A stretch of DNA of 64,000 bases, taken from the NCBI GenBank assembly GCA_018292915.2, contig JACVVK020000342.1, forward strand, positions 217,501 to 281,500, read 5' to 3'. This stretch comes from Batillaria attramentaria. Its lineage: Eukaryota > Mollusca > Gastropoda > Batillariidae. Shown in pieces: positions 13,219 to 21,110 of the stretch. A program made the position numbers and the translations under genes. The notes under the pieces were generated by a model that was not told the origin of the DNA, searched no databases, and was given only the letters and a program-made list of their open reading frames with translations. Each line of letters starts with the position of its first letter. Positions within the stretch are counted from its first letter, which is position 1.

Positions 13219-13342
13219 AGAGCGGCTGTGTCGAACAGCACACCACCGAAGCATATTCCTGTGACATACATGTATTATCTTTTCAATGTATGCTCAAATG
13301 ACAATAAGTTATCTGTATCTGTAAACAGACCCTGTTTGGAAG

Positions 13343-13375
<33 letters not shown>

Positions 13376-13406
13376 TGTGTGTCTGTGTCTGTGTGTCTGT
13401 GTCTGT

Positions 13407-13438
<32 letters not shown>

Positions 13439-15010
13439 CTGTGTCTGTGTGTCTGTGTCTGTGTGTCTGTGTGTCTGCTGATTGGGGAGAGGGAGGGGTG
13501 GAGTAAGGAACCTTGTCTCCAACATAGTTTGACAATGGCGATATCTTGCATAGTGAAACATGGTTGGGATTGTGTCAGTGTTTGTTTTTGTCTGCCTCTA
13601 CAAATTAATTCACTCACTATATCTTTCAAAAGAGTACGTTTACGGTATTGCCAACATACTTTTATAACCGTCCCTGAGAGAATTCGCTAATCGCTGGGAT
13701 AATAGTAGCCACTTGTCACCCCAAGAAAATGTTCTCAGGTAATGAGGCAATAATAGTATTTCCTAACCTTATAATTATCCTTCTCACTGACTCAGGCGCC
13801 CGCCAGCTTGGTCAGGATGTTGAGATGCTGGTTCAGGGAGCAGGCTTCGGGACTGCGGTCATCCTGGTCGGGTCTCAAGGCTTTGACGCAGAGTGCAGGC
13901 GATTCCGACAGCTTTGGACGTGGACCGTGCCTACTTCATCACCGCTCTTCTCCTTCAAGGTGAGTGGGGGAGGCGCGGTGGCCGAATGGTAGAGCGTTGG
14001 ATTTCTAATGCTCGGGTCGTGAGTTCGCAGTATCCCGGCTGGGGCCAGATATTTGTGTTGGTTTTTTTCATCGTTGCCCCGTCTTTGATATCACCCGTAT
14101 GTGGTGGAAAAGGACGTTAAATTCCCAAACACCCACCACACCCCACCACACCCACCCACCCTTTCAAGGTGAGTGTCCTTTGGGGGCCGAGAGTTCCAAA
14201 CCTCGACAGAGCCAGAATTTGTTCAGGCGTTTTACAAAGCCCCCCCCCCCCTCCTCTCATCCCCGACTCCTCCCCGTTTTTAGGGTCCCCTTCGCTGATT
14301 ACATAGACATTGTTCTCCCGACTCCCGAAGTTGAAAGAATATTTCATTTCATTTCCAAAAGTCCAAAACTGTAAATGTTTCACAGCTTCACACATGTTAA
14401 CAAGGACACAGGTCACAGCAAAGTCTGGCCCGTATGTAAAATTGTCAGCTTTCGAAAATATGAATCATCCTGTGCACAGCACAATGCATAAATCATGCTT
14501 ACACCGACGGAGATGAACATATTTACGATTTCGCGACTGCTAAAAGTACAGGAAAGGTAGTGTGAATGTTCAGCCCTGTGAATGTTCTGCTCTGGAAATG
14601 TTCAGCCCACAAAATTTGAAAAATAAATGCAATTCTAAATTCCGAAATTTAAATAGCTGAGCTGGCCCTTCACACCACGTGATTGTACTATGTGTATGTC
14701 CAGTGTGTGAGAGAATGCGTGTGATTCACGTGAGCGTGCGTGTTGGGTTCAGTTCGCGGCGCTTTGAGCTGATTCAGGAAACTGGGTAAAGCGCCTATAC
14801 AATACACATTATTATTATTATTATTATGTAACGCTAGTGTCTGCAGTGAGGAAGAGAGCGCGCAGGGTCAACAACAAGCTTCGTTGGTTGTCACACGCAC
14901 GACTGCCGGTCCCCTAGCCAAACTCTAGCAACCTGAATTAATATTGTTGAGTGTTGCTCACTACCGGCCTAGGCCGCACGTGCTTCAGTTTGTCTCCCCC
15001 CCCCCCTCCC

Positions 15011-15050
<40 letters not shown>

Positions 15051-16075
15051 GTGTTACATGAAGTCGACGGAAAAACAGGGAAATGTCGATTGATGGAAAG
15101 CCCCCCCCCCCCCCCGTCCCCCCTCTCCCCCTCTCCTCCCCGACCCGAGCCTATCTGCATAATAAGGCACTGTTCAGTTCAGTTCAATTCCATATGGTAT
15201 GTCTGCGCGCGGAAAAGCCTATACACACATGAGTCAAGCAGCCGCTTGCTATCATTGTTTTCCTACAGGTGAATCTGTTGACGTTAGCTGGCCGCGTGCA
15301 CGGGATCGCTCTGGACAAGATGGAGACGGCCCTGTTGTGTGCAATATGTCTCCTCAGCACAGGTCAGTAGTTATATACGGACGACTCAATTTCAGTTCGA
15401 TTCACTGCATTTCACAGTGAGTCACATCAAATACTATATATACTCACGGGATAAAGTAAGGTACCATCATTTAATTCAAAATATCTCAGAATCGATAAAA
15501 GCTAGAAAAATACTTTCTGAGCAAAACTGAAGTGCATTCCATTGTAAATATAGTGGGGGAAAAAAACCAACAACAACAACAACAAAAATACCACAGAAAA
15601 AAACAGAATGTTCTCGGTTTCTTGGTTTACTCACAGTTTGACTGCAGACGCATTGTGTGGTTTTGAAATTTGTAAGTTGAGCGGCTTGTGCGTGGCAGCG
15701 CTGAATGCGCACTGGCACATTACAGTCACACTGGATTTGCACAAAGACGGTGAAAGTTACAACAACACAAAAAAACAAAAACACCAACCGCCTTGCCCTT
15801 TTGCAGTCATGTCGTGAGTAAACCAAGAAGCCGAGACTATTCGGGTTTTCTGCACTATGTTCACAACGGAATGCACTTCACTTTTGCTTCAAAAAGTATT
15901 TTCCTAACTTTTACCAGTTTTGAGATATTGTGAATTGAATGACGGTTGTTTACTTTATTCAGTTAGTATAGTACTGATCACTCGTGAGTTAGTGCGTGAG
16001 TGGGTGAGTGATGGGTGGCGGAAAGGGAAGGAGGGGATGGGCGGGGTTGATGAAGGGCGTAATTGGAGGGGTGGA

Positions 16076-16143
<68 letters not shown>

Positions 16144-17554
16144 GAGTGAGTATTTTCGACTAATGTCGCTGATCGCAGGATCAAAGCACTAATGGCCATG
16201 CAGAAAGCGACAGGCGAATCGTGATCTGTTCTTGAGCGACTTATGACACATTACCAGGAATGCCATAGGGAAGGAACTCTTGCATAAATTTCTCTGAAAT
16301 GTACCGTTAGGTATAAACACGCGTATGGACAAAACGTGCAGCAGACTCACCTTTTTTCTTTCAGATGTCGATGGACTACAAAACCCAGAGGCTGTGGAAG
16401 ATGCTCGGAGAGTGTTACTGGACGGTCTAGAGGCCTACATATCTTGTGAGTTGTATACATTTCTTGCTGTTGCTGTTGTGTTGCTGTTGTTGTTGTTGTT
16501 TTTTTTTTGTTTTTTTTTGCTGCCCCAACTCTTTGCCAGCTCCAGTGGTGTTCCTCCCAGGTCATGGGTGGAACCCACGGACGACTAGGGACCTGGGACA
16601 ATTTTTATTATGCATGATGATGGAGATGAGGATGGTAGTAAGATGATGCTATGGAGGTCCATGTGGTTTGGGACTGCGGGACAGGGCCGCATTCCACGCT
16701 TCCTGTCATAAATATCCCGTCATTAACCAGGCCCGGGAACTACGTTTAATCATCCACATCATAAGACGTGTCATACTAAGGGAAGCACCCCCAAAGTCGC
16801 ACCCGTGAAGTGGGTGAAGCTCGGCTGTGTGGCAACAGCCTCCCCATCGGGCCCATAGCACACCCGCTCTGGGTAGGAGTCGACCTAGGTAGGAAAAATC
16901 CCGCTTGCCTCGGCTGGAATTCGAACCCGGGTCTCCCGGTCCATGATCCGAAGTGCTAACCACTACACTACGGGGGCCGGTGTTGCTGTCGTTGTTGTTG
17001 TTGATGTCGCTGCTGCTGCTACTGCTGCTGTTGCAGATGTTGTTGTGTTGTCGTTGTTGTTGTTGTCGTTGTCGCTGCTGCTGCTGTTGTTGCAGATATT
17101 GTTGTGTTGTCGTTGTCGTTGTTGCTGTTGCTGTTGTTGTTGTTGTTGCTGTTGCAGCTGCTGTTGCAGTTGTTGTTGTGTTGTGGTTGTTGTTTGTGTT
17201 GTCGTCATTGGCCATGTTTCATAACAACCGACCCGTTTGACAAAGCATAATAATTACAATAAAGTTTGACACAACATAATAATTACAATAAAGTGTTTGT
17301 CTCTCTCTGTCTGTGTGTATTGCCGCGAATTAGTCTTTGTTGCTTGCGCGGCGTTAAGCCCTAACTAACTAACTAACTAACTCTGTCTGTTTTTAGCCCG
17401 TGACCAGTGGCCAAGTGTACGGGTCAAACGACTGTTCAGCATCATGCCAGAAATTCGCTTGGTCACTGCCTGGCACAGTGGTCTGCTAGCCAGCATCCGC
17501 CCCAGAGAACAACCACAGGCCAACGCGAGCCCCAATCCAGTGACGTCCCTGTAA
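3436..17554 (+). CDS. NR1-like nuclear receptor gene, 8 exons, 5' incomplete
   Basis: Eight exons (3436-3542, 6891-7032, 9412-12119, 13071-13164, 13796-13959, 15269-15362, 16365-16445, 17397-17554) join with GT-AG borders and matching phases. They give 1,181 codons plus TAA. The product should be a ligand-regulated or orphan transcription factor in the nucleus. Residues about 14-80 form a complete two-zinc-finger DNA-binding domain (C-X2-C-X13-C-X2-C, X15, C-X5-C-X9-C-X2-C), followed by [14 protein letters not shown], close in style to E75/Rev-erb and ROR (NR1). A hinge of about 900 residues follows. The ligand-binding domain lies at about 985-1150, with helix 3-5 text ([25 protein letters not shown]) and helix 8-10 text ([24 protein letters not shown]). 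The P-box reads EGCKK, not EGCKG. The C-terminus lacks a recognisable AF-2 helix. The first exon seen starts inside a codon, so an N-terminal exon lies upstream and was not found. Subfamily within NR1 is uncertain. Confidence 0.9.
3796..3995 (+). mobile_element. SINE-C copy, 3'-truncated
   Basis: It matches the head half of the copy at 28010-28463: gaccgggagacacgggttcg (B box), cctacctaggtcggct, ggaggctgttgccacgcagc and ttcacggctgcgacctt. It ends near the poly-T at 3988, where LINE-derived sequence begins. Confidence 0.75.
4008..4300 (-). pseudogene. Non-LTR retrotransposon reverse transcriptase C-terminal remnant
   Basis: Two overlapping minus-strand frames hold pieces of a typical LINE C-terminus. 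Frame one (4025-4294) has [18 protein letters not shown] and [11 protein letters not shown]. The other frame (down to 3994) continues [20 protein letters not shown]. The switch of frame near 4090 means the copy is broken. The pattern (AP..WNSLP..LR....L..FK..LKT) is the end of CR1/L2/Rex-like polymerases. No catalytic part is present. Confidence 0.65.
4650..4712 (-). mobile_element. SINE-D fragment
   Basis: actactttattatccctttc then gggaaattcg is the same edge seen in the SINE-D copies at 20925, 25297 and 42405. Only this short part is present, followed by a (CAAA)n stretch at 4721-4745. Confidence 0.5.
4885..5075. repeat. Minisatellite, about 34-bp units
   Basis: Five to six diverged units of the type atacagcttgaggctgaaag then ggccccaggt. 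Neighbouring units differ at several positions, and alternate units look more alike than adjacent ones. Confidence 0.8.
5463..5634 (-). mobile_element. SINE-B copy
   Basis: Minus strand. The tail complement (gggtgggtgtttgggggttt) is at 5479 and the B-box complement (gggatcgaactcacgacc) at about 5577. It ends at ccatcccggctcccc, near 5634. A (GAT)n/(AAT)n stretch flanks it. Confidence 0.82.
5808..5985 (-). mobile_element. SINE-B copy
   Basis: The same layout as the copy at 5463 and in the same orientation, 170 bp away. Complement boxes gggattcgaactcacgatcc (about 5919) and ctctaccattcggccatccc are intact. Confidence 0.85.
6014..6349. repeat. (CATA)n microsatellite, about 330 bp
   Basis: A nearly pure ACAT repeat with scattered CACA interruptions, ending in (CAAA)n. 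It generates long spurious minus-strand frames of Cys-Met-Tyr-Val repeats that are not genes. Confidence 0.97.
6891..7032 (+). CDS. Nuclear receptor exon: second zinc finger and T-box
   Basis: The acceptor ctgcttgcag precedes 6891 and the donor gtaaga begins at 7033. The exon opens with [10 protein letters not shown] and carries the second finger, CKADMMC then nine residues then CRYC, followed by [11 protein letters not shown]. It ends in phase 1 and is completed by the next exon as Ala in [12 protein letters not shown]. All four cysteines of the second finger are present. Confidence 0.93.
7609..7994 (-). mobile_element. SINE-A copy, full length
   Basis: Minus strand: the (ATT)n tail at 7610-7626, the body, and the tRNA-like head with B-box complement gggactcgaaccc at about 7939. 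It is very close to the copies at 937 and 12383. Confidence 0.88.
8356..8466 (+). mobile_element. SINE-A fragment
   Basis: ctgctttggaaatgttcagc onwards to ccacgtgattgtaatgtgtt. This is the central part of SINE-A only, with head and tail missing. Confidence 0.75.
8506..8683. mobile_element. MITE with TA target sites, pogo/Tc1-like
   Basis: A 178-bp element. The 5' end CAGTCAAACTGTGTAAGG continues into CGGTCAC. The 3' end GTGACCGCCTTGGC continues into AAGTTCGACTG, its imperfect inverted repeat of about 26 bp. It is flanked on both sides by TA (8504-8505 and 8684-8685), the target duplication of the Tc1/mariner/pogo superfamily. It has no coding capacity. Confidence 0.8.
9058..9308. mobile_element. 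MITE-like element with about 27-bp inverted ends
   Basis: gggaccgtatgtaaaagtcg then aggttaa at 9060 pairs with taacctcgactattacatac then gggccc at about 9286-9306. A second internal inverted repeat (tagctcgaggttag and ctaacctcgac) is present. It lies about 100 bp upstream of the giant exon. Confidence 0.65.
9412..12119 (+). CDS. Nuclear receptor giant hinge exon
   Basis: A single 2,708-bp exon (acceptor ttttttcccag, donor gtaagag) encodes about 902 residues between the T-box (IKMGRPKK) and the ligand-binding domain. Most of it is low complexity: Ser, Pro, Gln and His rich, with a polyglycine run near 9762-9790. Two stretches stand out from the disorder. Around 11390-11460 there is a CxxC-x11-CxxC arrangement (CAAC, CSIC). 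At about 11740-11960 there are CAC, CRCLKC and later [10 protein letters not shown], just before the ligand-binding domain begins. The open frame continues about 120 bp past the donor through a CT repeat, but the donor and the phase-0 join to the next exon are convincing. Confidence 0.88.
12120..13070. other. Receptor intron 3
   Basis: A (CT)n run at 12139-12171 follows the donor. A full SINE-A occupies 12383-12783. The rest (12784-13070) has no recognised feature beyond a short GT run. Confidence 0.75.
12383..12783 (+). mobile_element. SINE-A copy, full length, reference copy
   Basis: Plus strand from ggggcggtcggtggtctagt (A box) through gagggttggagtcccactcg (B box, one change from GGTTCGAGTCC), the body, and gccgattcatgaaattgggt to the (ATT)n tail. 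About 400 bp. The tRNA-like RNA polymerase III boxes and the simple-repeat tail mark a tRNA-derived SINE. Confidence 0.88.
13071..13164 (+). CDS. Nuclear receptor LBD exon (helix 3)
   Basis: Acceptor ttgtcttcag, donor gtaagt. It encodes [16 protein letters not shown] then [15 protein letters not shown], matching the NR helix 3 pattern in which VEF/VRHF-type residues precede LPGF. Phase 0 in, phase 1 out. A (GT)n microsatellite begins within 10 bp of the donor. Confidence 0.88.
13165..13795. other. Receptor intron 4, GT-rich
   Basis: (GT)n at 13175-13216 and a 135-bp GT/CTGT compound repeat at 13345-13480. The rest is unrecognised. Confidence 0.8.
13796..13959 (+). CDS. Nuclear receptor LBD exon (helices 4-6)
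   Basis: Acceptor ctgactcag, donor gtgagt at 13960. The G carried over gives [21 protein letters not shown], the signature region of the nuclear receptor ligand-binding domain, followed by [13 protein letters not shown], the usual beta-turn area. Phase 1 in, phase 0 out. A SINE sits seven bases after the donor and has duplicated the donor (see the findings). Confidence 0.85.
13967..14162 (+). mobile_element. SINE-B copy with 13-bp TSD duplicating a splice donor
   Basis: A head with ggtggccgaatggtagagcg and a degenerate B box, the body atatttgtgttggttttttt, the tail aaaaggacgttaaattccc, and repeated CACCC. It is flanked by identical TTCAAGGTGAGTG at 13954-13966 and 14163-14175. The first copy is the end of receptor exon 5 plus its donor. 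Confidence 0.92.
14345..14545 (-). repeat. Dispersed repeat G, inverted copy
   Basis: Contains cacatgttaacaaggacaca and cttacaccgacggagatgaa then catatttacgatttcgcgac. These are the reverse complements of text at about 22495-22620, so the same repeat is present in opposite orientation. Confidence 0.7.
14579..14827 (+). mobile_element. SINE-A copy, 5'-truncated
   Basis: It starts at ctctggaaatgttcagccca, so the tRNA-like head is missing. The body and (ATT)n tail are complete. 5' truncation fits target-primed reverse transcription. Confidence 0.82.
15269..15362 (+). CDS. Nuclear receptor LBD exon (helices 7-8)
   Basis: Acceptor gttttcctacag, donor gtcagt. It encodes [20 protein letters not shown] then [11 protein letters not shown], a clear match to the helix 7/8-9 region of NR1 receptors (pattern Ld..E.aLl.Ai.l.S). 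Phase 0 in, phase 1 out. Confidence 0.88.
15363..16364. other. Receptor intron 6
   Basis: It holds the fold-back element 15450-15962 and a (GT)n run (16079-16140). 16141-16364 is unrecognised. Confidence 0.75.
15450..15962. mobile_element. Fold-back MITE with long inverted ends
   Basis: The left arm at about 15452-15555 (aaagtaaggtaccatcattt onwards to gaagtgcattccattgtaaa) matches the reverse complement of about 15855-15960 at roughly 80-85% by eye. An inner pair, cttggtttactcacag (about 15622) and gtgagtaaaccaagaag (about 15814), continues the pairing. Total about 510 bp, no coding frame. Confidence 0.75.
16365..16445 (+). CDS. Nuclear receptor LBD exon (helices 9-10)
   Basis: Acceptor ttctttcag, donor gtgagt. 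It encodes [20 protein letters not shown] then LEAYIS, matching the helix 9-10 block (DRPGLqnp..VE..Q...L.aL..Y). Phase 1 in, phase 1 out. Confidence 0.9.
16513..16980 (-). mobile_element. SINE-C copy, full length
   Basis: Minus strand. The head complement gtgctaaccactacactacg then ggggg (A-box side) and the B-box complement ggaattcgaacccgggtctc are at about 16917-16977, and the 3' end is at about 16513 with poly-T (poly-A on the element strand). About 465 bp. It inserted into a (GTT)n tract. Confidence 0.85.
16981..17205. repeat. GTT/GCT trinucleotide-rich tract
   Basis: An imperfect trinucleotide repeat of GTT with GCT and GTC variants. It gives poly-Gln/Thr/Val pseudo-ORFs on both strands. 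Confidence 0.9.
17397..17554 (+). CDS. Nuclear receptor last exon
   Basis: The acceptor tctgtttttag ends at 17396. It encodes [20 protein letters not shown] then [14 protein letters not shown], which is helix 10/11. A polar tail of about 18 residues follows and ends at TAA 17552-17554. No PLLxEf-type AF-2 core is visible after helix 11. Confidence 0.9.
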
Positions 17555-18480
17555 ACTGCGACAGTGACGTCACGGTCTCACTTCCGACATCGACGTCGCG
17601 ACCTCGTTTACGATATCGACGTCAGAAGCTCTGTCCTGTGGCATTACATAGTATCCTGGGTGAGGATGGACGTGCAAGAACGTCACTGACGAAAGCAAAC
17701 GGTGAAGGTGGATTTTTTTAAGGGTTGTGGGGGGTGGGGGATGGGGATGGAGGGGGGTACATGTGCGACAAAGTGCTACTTCGGTTGTGACTTAATCGCT
17801 TCGGTTAGTCTTGGCAATAAATTATGTCACAACTTTGGTAATTATTGGAGTCCAAGCTTCGGTCAGAAGACAGTGACGTCACAACGTTGAGCCTCATAAG
17901 TGACGTCACAGCTTCGACTCTGTCAGTGATGTCACAGCTTCGACTCTGTCAGTGATGTCACAGCTTCGACTCTGTCAGTGACGTCACAACTTCGACTGTG
18001 TCAGTGATGTCACAGCTTCGACTCTGTCAGTGATGTCACAACTTCGACTCTGTCAGTGACGTCACAGCTTCGACTCTGTCAGTGATGTCACAGCTTCGAC
18101 CTCTGCCAGTGACGTCACAGTTTCCGATTCAGTCAGTGACGTCACAGCTTCGACTCTTTCAATGACGCTACAGCTTCGCTTCTGGCAGTGACGGCCCAAC
18201 GTCCATCGTGTCAATGAAACGACAACTTTGACCCAGGCAGAGCGTGAACGACTCTGAAAGCAACTAGTTATGTACCGTGCCATACTGGTGTCGTCCAGGT
18301 AGTTGTCAACTGTGTTCGTGCCAGTGAGGCAGCCGCTTTGACCTTGGCCGTGACTATGAACATTAAACTCTATTACGGAACACCCCGAGCCTTTTACAGT
18401 TGATGGTGTGTGTTCTGCAGTTCTGTTGTGAAATGGACACCACAGCTTTGACACGGACACCTTGACGTCAGTTGACACTG
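17555..18480 (+). other. Receptor 3' UTR/3' flank with CRE-type repeats
   Basis: The sequence after the receptor stop. A possible poly(A) signal AATAAA lies at 17816-17821, about 260 bp downstream. TGACGTCA occurs at 17565 in the presumed UTR, in the minisatellite that follows, and again at 18463. No coding region is seen. Confidence 0.5.
17869..18245. repeat. 26-bp minisatellite with CRE motif in each unit
   Basis: About ten units of the pattern tcagtgaYgtcacagcttcg plus actctg. The core starts at 17901, 17927, 17953, 17979, 18005, 18031, 18057 and 18083 (exactly 26 bp apart), then 18110 and 18137. The core is TGACGTCA at 17901, 17979, 18057, 18110 and 18137 and TGATGTCA in the others. Flanking units decay. 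Confidence 0.92.
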
Positions 18481-18669
18481 TTTTGACAGTTGAGCGCGGC
18501 CATGTTTCTTGCGCCTGCGCATCGCAACGCCCTGAGGCACTACAACGTGTGAAGCCATTTAGTCCGGTATGTGTCAGTAGTCATCGTATAAGTCGATCAG
18601 GATTTCACAGATTTTAAAATATTTATCGATGTTGCTTTCTCATCATAATCATCATTATTATTAATTTAT

Positions 18670-18738
<69 letters not shown>

Positions 18739-19365
18739 TTTTTTGTTTGTTTGTTTCGAGGGGGGGGGGGAGGGGGGTTGTTAAATCTGACTAAGTTCCC
18801 GCTGTCGTGACTGACGAATTACCACAATCTTACAGGGTTTCTTTGTGCCGAAAGTTGATCACAGTGACTTCACTTGCCGTATACTATTCTAGCAATAACG
18901 ATTGTGCAGTTTTATGCGTCTTTCGCGATGAATTTTGGGCCGAACATTGATTCCATAGAGAGACACAGATGGTGTTTATATATACAGTTCTCTCGTTTTT
19001 CTGTTGTCACAATAAGCGATTCATGCCACTGCCTCGATCCCTGTAGAATTGTGATACTGTTTTCTACTGGTGTTCAGTTGGTGTGTATTTTTGACTTTGC
19101 GATGCCTGTCGATTTGCGATTTGTCAGGTTTCTTACAATGACACCAAAGATCTTGGAAACATAATTCTGATTCCAAGGTCTTTGATGACACTGATGATCT
19201 AAAGCAGCGTACACCACATGATTTCAACATATACTTGATAACATGTGATATCATTTTACACACGACTAAACGCCCTTGTAAGGCGTTCACGAGGCTCTGA
19301 ACTTGATCTCAGTCCATTTTGATCACAGTTTTTTGTTTTTTTTTAAAACTCGTATGACGTCATAA
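18481..19365. other. Intergenic, no gene seen
   Basis: It contains a pure (GT)n run of about 69 bp at 18669-18737 and a G-run at 18760-18778. No exon was recognised. Confidence 0.7.
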
Positions 19366-19945
19366 TTTACGCGAGACCACGTGCATTTTCCGTGATTCGT
19401 GTGAAAACATGTGATGTCGTATCTCACGCGAGACCACGTGCATTTCCCGTGACTCGCGTATTAACTCGTCATGCTGACTTCATGCGAGACCACGTCCATT
19501 TCCCTTGATTCGGGTGGGAAACAGTGCATGACATACTTCACGCGAGGCCACGTCCATCTTCCGTGATTCGCGTGAAAACACGTCCTACTTGGTGCGGGGC
19601 CACGTCCATTTTCCGTGATTCACGTGAAAATACGTCCTACTTGGTGCGGGGCCACGTCCATTTTCCGTGATTCGCGTGAAAACACGTCATACTTCACGCG
19701 AGGCCACGTCCAGTATCCGTGATTCGCGTGAGAAAAAAAAAAGAAAAAAAAAAGAAAAAGAAACACATGATTCGTGTGAAAACATGTCATACTTCACGCG
19801 ACACCATGTCCATTTTCCGTGATTCGCGTGAAAAACACGTCACACTTTACGTGAGACAACGTCCATTTTCCATGATTCGCGTAAGAAAAAAAAAAAAAAC
19901 ACTGATGTCATACTTCACGCGAGATTCATTCGCGTGGGGTAAAAA
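19366..19945. repeat. Satellite of 52-57-bp units rich in CACGTC/CACGTG
   Basis: About ten units of the form cgcgagaccacgtccatttt then ccgtgattcgcgtgaaaaca. The first two units carry CACGTG, later ones mostly CACGTC. A-rich insertions interrupt units near 19735 and 19887. Confidence 0.9.
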
Positions 19946-20843
19946 ACAAAAACAAAACTGTTGCCTAGGTGCCTGTGCCGACTATTTGTTATTACATTTT
20001 TCTTGTTCCACGTTCTAGAGATCGTGCCTTTGATATTCTTGAAAGCGTACACGAAAAACACAAAAGTGCTGCTGTTCAAACTCAACGAATGGTTAAATTT
20101 TTAAGTCAGTTCGTGGCTTACTTCCGGTGGCTAAAAAAGAAAAAAGAAAAGGCCGCAGAATTGCTGATGTTAGCCAGCCAGAGACTTACTGGGCTTCTTG
20201 CCTTACTTGACTTAATTATTTATTTATTAACTTATTTATTTATTAACTTATTTATTGCTTGTATTATTGGTGTATAATAGGGTAGGAAATGCGCGCGTAT
20301 TCACTGCATTTGCCATGTCTGTTCATCTGATTCGGTGGTTGTAAAGAATAGACTACATTGTCCATTCACTCCAAGCTGTGATACGCAGCAGTCATGAATG
20401 TGGGGTGGTTGTCTTTTGTCTATTTTTTTTCATTTATAACATACGGAAGGATTCCTGTAGTGCCTTTCAGAAACCGCTTTCGTGTCTTGTATATAATTTT
20501 AAGGTTGCTTGTTTTTTACAGCTCATGTCATCCGGATACGGTACCTGCTCGTATTTTGTCTGTGTGTATTCTTTCGAGATTTCCTGACCAATTTTTGAGA
20601 ACTTGACTCTTGTCACGGACCACATGATTAGTATCATAGAGACGGCGCCTTCTTTTGCTCAAGTGTTATTATTCAGGTCTGAATGTTTACTGCATATTAA
20701 ATTTTAATGAGCGTTGCAATATGATTTTGCACTGCAATGAAACCACGACGAAGGCCAGTATAATACGCTGCTGGATAAGTACATTCCGAACTTCACCACG
20801 TTAATATATTGGGTTTGTTTGTTCGTTTGTTTGTTTGTTTGTT

Positions 20844-20920
<77 letters not shown>
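19946..20920. other. Intergenic, no gene seen
   Basis: (TTTA)n near 20215-20262 and (GTTT)n then (GT)n at 20812-20918. No supported coding region. Confidence 0.7.
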
Positions 20921-20921
<1 letters not shown>

Positions 20922-20924
20922 AAA

Positions 20925-21110
20925 ACAACTTTATTGTCCATGTTGGGAAATTCGTGCTGCTTCGCCCGGGCTAAACGCGTCGCTGCGGTGCAGCGCCACC
21001 CAAACTACCTCTCCTATTTTTTTTTTCAATTTGGCTGGAGTAGGAAAGCCGGATAAGCCGGGAGAGAAACCCCTGATGAGCAGCCCGGTAGCCACGTCCT
21101 CGGGTTTTAT
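20925..21110 (-). mobile_element. SINE-D copy, partial
   Basis: aaaacaactttattgtccat, cgcgtcgctgcggtgcagcg and ggataagccgggagagaaac then ccctgatgagcagcccggta match the copies at 25297 and 42405. It is truncated before the tRNA-like head. Confidence 0.75.

Larger units (their letters stand above)
13960..15268. other. Receptor intron 5
   Basis: It contains the SINE-B insertion, repeat G in reverse (14345-14545), a SINE-A (14579-14827), a C-run, a (CA)n run (15014-15050) and a CT/C-rich tract. 14830-15000 is unrecognised. Confidence 0.75.
16446..17396. other. Receptor intron 7
   Basis: A SINE-C copy is inserted within a GTT/GCT-rich simple repeat. The repeat continues at 16981-17200. The intron ends with (CTAA)n just before the final acceptor. 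Confidence 0.8.

Noticed and set aside
13890..13959. Alternative frame of receptor exon 5 reads [16 protein letters not shown], which looks like NR helix 8-9, suggesting a frameshift.
   Set aside because: The real helix 8-9 ([14 protein letters not shown]) is in the next exon. The other frame of exon 5 joins both neighbours in phase and carries helix 3-6 text, so the resemblance is coincidental.
17869..18245. Regular direct repeats resembling a CRISPR array.
   Set aside because: Units are contiguous with no unique spacers, the genome is animal, and there are no cas genes.
20219..20274. Hydrophobic peptide (LIIYLLTYLFINLFI) as a membrane protein.
   Set aside because: It is a translation of a (TTTA)n stretch.
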